From Maniola hyperantus (taxonomy: Eukaryota; Arthropoda; Insecta; Lepidoptera; Nymphalidae), in contig NC_048547.1 of NCBI RefSeq assembly GCF_902806685.2, positions 12,659,196 through 12,723,195 of the forward strand: DNA of 64,000 nucleotides, in the 5' to 3' direction. The notes under the pieces are model-generated. The model was not told the DNA's origin and searched no databases. It was given only the letters and a program-made list of their open reading frames with translations. Numbering within the stretch: position 1 is the first letter of the stretch; each line of letters begins with the position of its first letter. Positions 63,384-64,000 of the stretch are shown here, piece by piece. Made by a program: the position numbers and the translations under genes.

Positions 63384-63729
63384 GCGTTTGTGTGACAACT
63401 GTGAACAGTGGCAGCCCTGTGTAACCGACCTATACATTTCCATGACAAAGCGTATCGAATTAATTTTCCCCACTAAGCACTTAAAGTGCCTTTCGTCTAC
63501 GAAATCATAATTTCTACAAAGTCGAGTAAAGCGTTAACTACTCGTGCAGATGGCACCATAATTATTAATCAAGGAAGCACTTGCGACGCCCTGACTCAGT
63601 TTTTGCACCATCGATCTAATTTTATTATAATCGTCGATCATTTTACTTATTATTTTTAGTCATTGTTAGCGTCAATTTCTTTAAACGATAACACTTTGAA
63701 CTATTAAACATAGTTCGATGATTTTATTG

Positions 63730-64000
63730 AATCATCATGATCAACCCATCACCGGCTCACTATAGAGCACAGGTCTCCTCTCAGAGTGAGAAAGGTTTTC
63801 GCCATAGTCCACCACGCTGGCCAACAGTGGCGTGCAGGTCATCGAGGCATAAAATCACTGCTTGCCTAGTTGAAATGCCTAGGTGCTCATTTTTCATGTG
63901 ACCTGTCATTAAATAGGTAGTTAGCTAACTAATGCTTACCCTAGGTTGAAACCCTGTGCACGCCACTGCTGGCCAAGTGCGGATTGGCAGACTTCACACA
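63730..64000 (-). mobile_element. SINE (Arg-type) split by a hAT MITE, runs off the window
   Basis: 'catcatgatcaacccatcac', 'cacaggtctcctctcagag' and 'tagtccaccacgctggccaa', then the MITE at 63825-63968, then ctggccaagtgcggattggc. Confidence 0.8.
63825..63968 (+). mobile_element. hAT-type MITE, 144 bp, with perfect 8-bp target duplication
   Basis: Termini cagtggcgtgcagg and tgtgcacgccactg. The flanks ctggccaa (63817-63824) and ctggccaa (63969-63976) are identical 8-bp duplications, and removing it restores an intact SINE. Confidence 0.92.

Overview
This is lepidopteran (moth or butterfly) genomic DNA. It is AT-rich and intron-rich, and it carries repeat families typical of that order: Helitron-like elements ending in a 'gacgaagtcgcgggcat..agctagt' tail, a 'gggttccgta...ttggccggttttt' element, tRNA-derived SINEs with a GATGATGATG tail, RTE-type LINE 3' ends, and several MITE families. 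It is not bacterial; nearly all short open frames fall inside repeats.

One protein-coding gene can be rebuilt completely, on the minus strand between about 50.4 and 25.55 kb. Nine coding exons (50307-50391, 46807-46872, 41573-41732, 36737-36942, 34934-35100, 33056-33254, 30508-30617, 26542-26714, 25557-25767) join with GT/AG boundaries and compatible phases into a 1377-nt frame of 458 codons plus stop. The product is an acid-sphingomyelinase-like phosphodiesterase of the SMPDL3 type. It has a signal peptide, a metallophosphatase domain, a cysteine-containing C-terminal domain and a hydrophobic tail that looks like a GPI-anchor signal. Its active site is unusual: the family motif G-N-H-D reads G-H-N-D, and the usual catalytic His four residues after the WTGD Asp is Ser.

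The most striking structure is two exon-derived tandem arrays inside this gene. Exon 3 is followed downstream in the gene by 22 extra copies of a 156-bp unit (38.1-41.57 kb). Each unit is a 105-nt, phase-compatible version of the 3' part of exon 3 plus a potential 51-nt GT..AG intron containing TACTAAT. Exon 5 is followed by 11 extra copies of a 149-bp unit (33.3-34.97 kb) carrying 119 nt of exon 5, its splice donor and 30 nt of intron. Both arrays arose with the same polarity, and both show higher-order repeat structure.

Layout: 1-25 kb is repeat-rich intergenic DNA (MITEs, Helitron-like copies, a four-copy 304-bp tandem array at 9.6-10.8 kb, a triplicated unit at 13.7-14.8 kb, large palindromes) with one weak candidate exon at 4.47 kb. 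25.5-50.4 kb is the phosphodiesterase gene with repeat-filled introns; a 5'-truncated LINE reverse transcriptase sits at 49-50 kb in intron 1. 50.4-64 kb is repeat-rich flanking DNA with nested insertions and perfect hairpins. No second complete gene, rRNA, functional tRNA or CRISPR array was found.
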